A DNA stretch of 64,000 nt from CAG-882 sp050874385 (lineage in GTDB: Bacteria; Bacillota; Clostridia; Lachnospirales; Lachnospiraceae). The notes beneath the pieces were generated by a model, which worked only from the letters and a program-made list of their open reading frames with translations, did no database searches and was not told the DNA's origin. Position 1 is the first letter of the stretch. Each line of letters starts with the position of its first letter. Positions 59,356 through 64,000 of this stretch are shown here, one piece after another. The translations under genes and the position numbers were made by a program. The stretch spans positions 12,213 to 76,212 of the forward strand of contig JBNMKO010000006.1 of assembly GCA_050874385.1 (NCBI GenBank), given 5' to 3'.

Positions 59356-59382
59356 ATTTTCATTATATGAAAGCTACAGGAA
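59298..59382 (+). repeat. 85-bp direct repeat, right (intact) copy at spoVT
   Basis: It is 84/85 identical to 45948-46032. This copy keeps the complete hairpin arm CCTCCTGTAT and the full gene, so it is probably the original. Confidence 0.88.
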
Positions 59383-59915
59383 TAGTCCGTCGTATCGATG
59401 ATTTGGGGAGGGTTGTGATTCCCAAGGAAATCAGGAGGACGCTAAGAATAAGGGAGGGAGACCCGCTTGAGATATTCACCGACAGGGAGGGTGAGATTAT
59501 TCTCAAGAAGTATTCACCGATAGGGGAATTGGGAGAGTTTGCGAGGCAGTATGCGGACTCGCTTGCGCAGAGTACAGGAAACATAGTGTGTATCACCGAC
59601 AGGGACCAGGTTATAGCGTTTTCGGGGGCACCTAAGAAGGATATAATTTTAAAACCCATAAGCAGACAGCTCGAGGAGGCCATCGATGCTAGGGAGAGCA
59701 TTGTGGCTGTTAAGGATGACAGAAGATTTGTTCCGATTATGCAGGTGGAGAGCGAGGAGTACACAGCGCAGGTTATAAGCCCCATTATATGCGAGGGGGA
59801 TGCCATAGGAGCGGTCATAATGACTTCAAAGGAGCCAAAGACAAAATTTGCGGATGTTGACAGGATGCTTACTGGTTCGGCGGCAGGTTTTCTTGGAAAG
59901 CAGATGGAGTCGTGA
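59367..59915 (+). CDS. spoVT: stage V sporulation protein T
   Basis: A 182-residue regulator. The N-terminal AbrB domain reads MKATGIVRRIDDLGRVVIPKEIRRTLRIREGDPLEI, and the C-terminal GAF-like domain follows. Length equals Bacillus SpoVT (178). It controls late forespore genes. It starts at ATG 59367 with AGGAGG eleven bases upstream, inside a hairpin arm. Confidence 0.92.
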   Translation: MKATGIVRRIDDLGRVVIPKEIRRTLRIREGDPLEIFTDREGEIILKKYSPIGELGEFARQYADSLAQSTGNIVCITDRDQVIAFSGAPKKDIILKPISRQLEEAIDARESIVAVKDDRRFVPIMQVESEEYTAQVISPIICEGDAIGAVIMTSKEPKTKFADVDRMLTGSAAGFLGKQMES

Positions 59916-59969
59916 CTTGTCATTTGGCGGCAATATGCCCCATAATACCCCTAAAATGCTTATTTTTCC

Positions 59970-59998
59970 TTGACAAATATAGTTAAAGCATATATAAA
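59970..59998 (+). promoter_or_regulatory. promoter of the HU gene
   Basis: TTGACA (59970-59975), a 17-bp spacer and TATAAA (59993-59998) lie 43 bases before the HU start. Confidence 0.8.
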
Positions 59999-60040
59999 TA
60001 ATTGTGAAGGTTCAATATTATTTCAGGAGGATTTTCTAAA

Positions 60041-60316
60041 ATGAACAAGACAGAATTAGTTGCAGCTATCGCTGAGAAGACAGAGTTATCTAAGAAGGAC
60101 GCTGAGAAGGCACTCAAGGCTTTCACAGATGTAGTTGCTGAGGAATTAAAGAAGGGTGAGAAGATTCAGTTAGTTGGCTTTGGTACATTTGAGGTTGCTG
60201 AGAGACCGGCAAGAGACGGAAGAAACCCACTCACAGGTCAGGCTATGAAGATTCCGGCTTCTAAGAGCCCTAAGTTCAAGGCTGGTAAGGCACTCAAGGA
60301 TACAGTTAACGCTTAA
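60041..60316 (+). CDS. hup: DNA-binding protein HU
   Basis: A 91-residue HU protein with all family marks (MNKTELVAAIAEKTELSKKDAEKAL; GFGTFEVAERPARDGRNP). It bends DNA and compacts the nucleoid. AGGAGG precedes the ATG; a strong promoter and terminator flank it. Confidence 0.96.
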   Translation: MNKTELVAAIAEKTELSKKDAEKALKAFTDVVAEELKKGEKIQLVGFGTFEVAERPARDGRNPLTGQAMKIPASKSPKFKAGKALKDTVNA

Positions 60317-60342
60317 TTGTTATAATCCTGAACGAATGATGA

Positions 60343-60379
60343 CATCCCAAGGCTGCGTCGGTGGTCTTGGGATGTTTTT
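60343..60379 (+). terminator. terminator of the HU gene
   Basis: CATCCCAAG and CTTGGGATG (60343-60351, 60366-60374) form a 9-bp stem followed by TTTTTC. Confidence 0.9.
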
Positions 60380-60496
60380 CAGTTCAACAAAATTATGTAC
60401 AGGTTAGATAATTGCGGAATTTTGTGCAGCTGCTTGGAGATAAATTTAAGTTTCGCAAATATCCGATATATTAAGGTAAGAAAATAGAGGAAGATT

Positions 60497-60736
60497 ATGA
60501 GATTAGACAAATATTTAAAGGTATCAAGGCTTATAAAGAGAAGAACGGTTGCAAATGAGGCGTGTGATGCGGGCAGAGTGCTCGTAAACGACAAGCCGGC
60601 GAAGGCATCCTGCGAGGTTAAGGTGGGAGATACCATCGAGATAGCATTCGGAACGAAGAATGTCAAGGTTGAGGTTCTTGACATAGTCGAGACCACGAAG
60701 AAGGAAGAAGCAAAGGATATGTTCAAGTATCTGTAA
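60497..60736 (+). CDS. rqcP: S4-domain RNA-binding protein (RqcP/YabO-like)
   Basis: A 79-residue S4 domain protein (MRLDKYLKVSRLIKRRTVANEACDAGRVLVNDKPAK). In Bacillus RqcP acts in the ribosome quality-control pathway with RqcH. Its place before yabP and yabQ is the standard Firmicutes order. Confidence 0.9.
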   Translation: MRLDKYLKVSRLIKRRTVANEACDAGRVLVNDKPAKASCEVKVGDTIEIAFGTKNVKVEVLDIVETTKKEEAKDMFKYL

Positions 60737-60869
60737 ATGTCGTATATTGAGGCGATTTTTCAAATCCTTGCATAAATCCCCCAAAGTCATAATATATTTA
60801 GGATATAATATGAAACTTAAAATATCTAAAGTATCAAGGCATGTCATGGTTGTATAAGGGGGATGGATT

Positions 60870-61157
60870 ATGGAGGAGCTTCCTGTTTCTGGGAAAATAC
60901 ATAGATTGTCATCTAACAACAGAAAGAGCTGTAGTATCACCGGAGTTACGGATGTGATTTCATTTGATTTAAATCAGGTGCTTTTGGAGACGGAATACGG
61001 AATGCTCACCATAAAGGGACACGATTTGCATGTGGGGAAGCTGTCGGTAGACAAAGGGGAGCTTGAGGTCGACGGAAAGATTGACAGCTATGTGTACTCT
61101 GAGGTTGTAAGCGCGGCAAAAAAAGGTGAGTCCTTCATAAACAGACTTTTTAAGTAG
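60870..61157 (+). CDS. yabP: sporulation protein YabP
   Basis: A 95-residue protein with the YabP pattern (ISFDLNQVLLETEYGMLTIKGHDLHVGKLSVDKGELEVDG). YabP is needed for spore cortex formation. It is followed by yabQ. Confidence 0.92.
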   Translation: MEELPVSGKIHRLSSNNRKSCSITGVTDVISFDLNQVLLETEYGMLTIKGHDLHVGKLSVDKGELEVDGKIDSYVYSEVVSAAKKGESFINRLFK

Positions 61158-61170
61158 AGAGGGGCTGCCT

Positions 61171-61557
61171 TTGAAGGAGTTTATAGCGCATGAATTTAGG
61201 TTCCTTTTGTGGTGCCTGTGCTGTGGGGCGATGCTCGGAGCGGCTTACCGCGTGCTGGTTGTGTTTCGCAGACTGGTAAGGCATCACGGATTTTTTGTCG
61301 CGGTTGAGGATGTTTTGTACTGGTTTTTGTCGGCGTTTGTCATGTTTGCCGTGATACTTGTGGCAAATGACGGGGCGGCGAGGTGGTTTTCGATAGCGGG
61401 CATGGTTGTCGGGATGATAATTGTGACCGTTGTATTGAAATATGCGGAAAAAGGGGTTACAATCATATATTATAGACTGGGAAAGGTATGTGAGCGTAAG
61501 GATGGCAAAGGAAAACGTAAGACGAAGAAATGTCAGACGAAAGAGCGGAAAATATAG
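61171..61557 (+). CDS. yabQ: sporulation membrane protein YabQ
   Basis: A 128-residue membrane protein with three to four hydrophobic segments (FLLWCLCCGAMLGAAYRVL; VEDVLYWFLSAFVMFAVILVAND). In Bacillus YabQ is required for the spore cortex. The start is TTG 61171 after GAGGGGC. Confidence 0.85.
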   Translation: MKEFIAHEFRFLLWCLCCGAMLGAAYRVLVVFRRLVRHHGFFVAVEDVLYWFLSAFVMFAVILVANDGAARWFSIAGMVVGMIIVTVVLKYAEKGVTIIYYRLGKVCERKDGKGKRKTKKCQTKERKI

Positions 61558-61885
61558 CAGACATGTTGTGGTCATGCGCCGCGGGAAAATTTCGCGCAAC
61601 TATACATGGCTTGCCGGCTTGGCGGTTTTTGCACTTATGTTAGTCATCTGCTTTGTGGTCGGAAGGTCGTCGGGCAAGCTTGAGGACAAGAACGCCGTGT
61701 ATGATAAGCAGATTGCGGAGCTTAATGTGCAGATTGATAACCAGAATAAGCGAAAGGAAGAATTGCAGACACGTTCTATCTATGTTACAACCAAGCAGTT
61801 TATAGAGGAATTTGCTAGGGAGAAGTTAGGACTTGTGTACAAGGACGAGCTTATTTTCAGAGCAAATGATGATAATGATAATTGA
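61490..61885 (+). CDS. divIC: septum formation initiator DivIC/FtsB-like
   Basis: A protein of about 131 residues with a basic N-terminus, one transmembrane helix (LAGLAVFALMLVICFVVG), and then a coiled coil ending in REKLGLVYKDELIF, the DivIC/FtsB type. It takes part in division-septum assembly. The start is uncertain: GTG 61490 has AAAGG nearby, ATG 61502 is the alternative. It overlaps the end of yabQ. Confidence 0.83.
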   Translation: MSVRMAKENVRRRNVRRKSGKYSRHVVVMRRGKISRNYTWLAGLAVFALMLVICFVVGRSSGKLEDKNAVYDKQIAELNVQIDNQNKRKEELQTRSIYVTTKQFIEEFAREKLGLVYKDELIFRANDDNDN

Positions 61886-61948
61886 ATAGTTGCGATAGAG
61901 TATACGTCAGGACAAATATAAGGGGATTGCTTATAAGGGGAGAATTGA

Positions 61949-63043
61949 ATGGACAATTTATTCTATTCACGGGGAAAACTAAGAGAGTATGCTGACGCTT
62001 TCAGAAAGCTTATGAGCGTGTACGGGGATGGCACAAAGACTGCACTCTCGTTGCAGCTTGGGGAGACTGCGGCGATGCTTGAGCGGATATCCGGGCAGGA
62101 CGAGGAGCAGGCTTGCGGTATTATAAGCGAGGAGAAAAAGGACGAGCTGTATGGCTATTTTCGCGCTGAGAACATCAACGTGGCGGGCATTTTGATACTT
62201 GAGCCGGTCAAGGGAAGGCTTGAGCTTGTTATGCGTCTTTCAAAAAAGAGGGGATGTATAACGGCAGGTCAGCTTGCCGACAATATCGGCAGCATAATCG
62301 GAAGGCGGTTAAGGGCGGCGGACGGAAGTAAGAGAGTCCTGACAAAGGACGAGGGTGAGTTTATTTTTGAGGAAAAGACGGATTACCGCCTTTTGTTCGG
62401 ACATGCCGAGTGCAGCAAGGGATTTGCGAGGATTTCCGGAGACAATTACTCTTTTATGAATATAGAGGGCGGCAGAAGCATTGTGAGCCTTGCGGACGGC
62501 ATGGGCTGCGGAAGTACGGCAAACGAGTACAGCACAAGGTTTATAGAGCTTCTTGAGCACTTTTTGGAGGCGGGATTTTCCGAGGAGGCGGCGCTTGAGC
62601 TTTTAAATGATGTGTTTGCCGACAACGATTCGGAGGGAAGCCCTGTGACGCTCGATTTGTGCAGCATCAACGAGTACGATGGGACGGCTGATTTTTTTAA
62701 GATGGGCGCAGTTCCAAGCTTTATAAAAAATGGCGACGGTGTGAGGATTGTCGAGGCATCGTCACTCCCGGCAGGTGTTATAAGCGGCAGCAGTGTCGAC
62801 CATTTTTACACCGAACTTTGTGACGGGGACTATATTATTATGATGAGTGACGGGGTGCTTGACGCGCTTCCGTTTTATGATAAAGAGAAGCGCATGAAGG
62901 AAATTATTGAGGGCATAGAGGAGAGAATGCCGCAGGCGATTGCCGAGCGGATTTTGAATGAAGTGTACTTTTATAATGAAGAGATTGCGGATGATATGAC
63001 CGTTCTTGTGACAGGAATATGGAAGATAAGGAACAAAGATTAG
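61949..63043 (+). CDS. SpoIIE-like PP2C phosphatase lacking the membrane domain
   Basis: A 364-residue protein. The C-terminal part is the SpoIIE/PP2C phosphatase domain (ARISGDNYSFM; IVSLADGMGCGSTANEYSTRFIE; DGDYIIMMSDGVLDALP; EEIADDMTVLVTGIW), which dephosphorylates SpoIIAA to activate sigma F. Bacillus SpoIIE has 827 residues with ten transmembrane helices at the N-terminus; these are absent here. It sits in the normal spoIIE place between divIC and tilS. Confidence 0.85.
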   Translation: MDNLFYSRGKLREYADAFRKLMSVYGDGTKTALSLQLGETAAMLERISGQDEEQACGIISEEKKDELYGYFRAENINVAGILILEPVKGRLELVMRLSKKRGCITAGQLADNIGSIIGRRLRAADGSKRVLTKDEGEFIFEEKTDYRLLFGHAECSKGFARISGDNYSFMNIEGGRSIVSLADGMGCGSTANEYSTRFIELLEHFLEAGFSEEAALELLNDVFADNDSEGSPVTLDLCSINEYDGTADFFKMGAVPSFIKNGDGVRIVEASSLPAGVISGSSVDHFYTELCDGDYIIMMSDGVLDALPFYDKEKRMKEIIEGIEERMPQAIAERILNEVYFYNEEIADDMTVLVTGIWKIRNKD

Positions 63044-63044
63044 G

Positions 63045-64000
63045 ATGTATAACAGGGTAAAGGCTTATATAGAGAAAAATCGTATGCTTGAAGGCATTGG
63101 AAGAGTTGTGGTCGGTCTGTCCGGTGGAGCTGATTCTGTATGCCTTCTTTTAATGCTGCAAAGATATATCGCAGAGCTTTCAGTCACCGATAAGCCAAAG
63201 CTTATCGCCGTGCATGTACACCACGGGATAAGGGGCGCGGATGCGGACGCAGATGCGCGGTTTTGTAAAAGTTTGTGTCAGGACAGAGAAATAGATTACA
63301 TGCAATACTCCTACGATGTTCCACGTCTTGCCGAGGAGTGCGGCGTGGGCGAGGAGGAGATGGGAAGAATTTTGCGGTATCAGGCATTTAGGGAGAACAT
63401 TGAAAATCTTCCTAACAATGTAAAGGGCGTGATGGCGGTTGCCCACCACCAGAACGACCAGGCGGAGACAGTGCTGTTTCACATCGCTAGAGGCTCATCT
63501 GTTGCCGGAGGGCGCGGAATGGAGCCCGTCGCCGGGGATGTTATAAGACCGCTGCTTTGCGTGTCGAGGCGGGAGATTGAGGGGTGGCTGTCTGAAAATA
63601 ATGTTCCATTTTGCACCGACAACACCAATTTTGAGGCGGAATATGCAAGAAACGCCATAAGATTGAAGGTCATTCCGTATCTCGAGGAGCATGTAAACGG
63701 CGGGGCGGTGGCTAATATATGCCGGTATGCACAGAGAATGGCACTTGTGGATGACTATATCAAAATGCAGACTGGGGCAGCTTATGAAAAATATGTCATA
63801 TCAGATATTAAAAAAAATATCGAAGATAAAAATTCATCCATTGTAATAGAACAATTATATGACAAACAAGATTTGTCGCATATAGAAAATGTTGCTTCAT
63901 TTATGACACAAGAAATTTCGCATCCAAAAAAAGAGTACCTACATATAAAAAAAGAACTTCTCAACGAACATCCTGTTATCATAAATGCTGTCATATATGA
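63045..64000 (+). CDS. tilS: tRNA(Ile)-lysidine synthetase, 3' end outside window
   Basis: The first 318 residues of TilS, cut by the window edge. The PP-loop SGGADS lies near residue 26 (VVVGLSGGADSVCLLLML), with HHQNDQAETVLFHIARGS downstream. TilS makes lysidine at the anticodon of tRNA-Ile(CAU) so that it reads AUA. AGG lies just before ATG 63045. Confidence 0.94.
   Translation, partial: MYNRVKAYIEKNRMLEGIGRVVVGLSGGADSVCLLLMLQRYIAELSVTDKPKLIAVHVHHGIRGADADADARFCKSLCQDREIDYMQYSYDVPRLAEECGVGEEEMGRILRYQAFRENIENLPNNVKGVMAVAHHQNDQAETVLFHIARGSSVAGGRGMEPVAGDVIRPLLCVSRREIEGWLSENNVPFCTDNTNFEAEYARNAIRLKVIPYLEEHVNGGAVANICRYAQRMALVDDYIKMQTGAAYEKYVISDIKKNIEDKNSSIVIEQLYDKQDLSHIENVASFMTQEISHPKKEYLHIKKELLNEHPVIINAVIY

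Noticed and set aside
45948..59382. The direct-repeat-bounded island as a classic integrative element
   Set aside because: No integrase, transposase, relaxase or origin is present inside, so I only claim a repeat-bounded segment.
1..64000. CRISPR arrays, rRNA and tRNA genes
   Set aside because: I saw no regular spacer-repeat arrays and no rRNA or tRNA-like cloverleaf sequences while reading the window.

Overview
The window looks like the chromosome of a spore-forming gut Clostridium of the family Lachnospiraceae. The evidence is the gene order spoVT - hup - S4 protein (rqcP) - yabP - yabQ - divIC - spoIIE-like - tilS at the right, a Firmicutes-type GalT at the left, AGGAGG-type ribosome sites throughout, and moderate GC with lower GC in the sugar-use regions. 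The species cannot be named from the sequence alone.

Layout. (1) 1-4.3 kb: end of a galactose operon (galactokinase tail, a glycosyltransferase, galT) and an AEC-family transporter. (2) 4407-40029: a complete 35.6-kb Mu-like transposable prophage. Its ends are 5'-TG...CA-3' and it is flanked by the 5-bp duplication GCTAT. It sits at codon 3 of a host XRE/TPR regulator, whose frame is restored exactly when one GCTAT and the prophage are removed. The phage is mosaic: Mu-type transposition genes (MuA, MuB, GemA, Mor), an SPP1-type portal, a MuF protein, an HK97-type capsid, and a PBSX/Xkd-type contractile tail. (3) 40.7-46 kb: a LysR regulator divergent from an RraA-like / YkvI-like transporter / RraA-like operon, then a MATE exporter. 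(4) 46.1-59.3 kb: a glycan-use island (AraC-GH39 fusion, four-gene sugar ABC transporter, GH3, GH78 rhamnosidase, beta-phosphoglucomutase) bounded by an 85-bp direct repeat of the spoVT leader. (5) 59.3-64 kb: sporulation, division and housekeeping genes, ending inside tilS.

The most interesting system is a diversity-generating retroelement (DGR) in the prophage tail-fibre region. It has a variable repeat at 34286-34395 in the C-terminus of the last tail protein, a 110-bp template repeat at 34524-34633, and a reverse transcriptase at 34773-36011. All six VR/TR differences fall on template adenines, the signature of adenine-directed mutagenic homing. The DGR target gene is preceded by a palindromic operator and -10 element. 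A near-identical copy (29 of 33 bases) precedes the small XRE regulator gene at the far end of the prophage, which suggests a dedicated regulatory circuit for the DGR.

Other notable prophage features are a MuF capsid protein fused to an ADP-ribosyltransferase toxin domain, and a LoaP/NusG-type antiterminator just before a late operon that contains several strong intrinsic terminators. There is also a 69-nt hairpin element present twice with 50 identical bases, a small protein carrying the C-terminal tail of the MuA transposase, and an A AAA AAC -1 frameshift site in the tail assembly chaperone gene.
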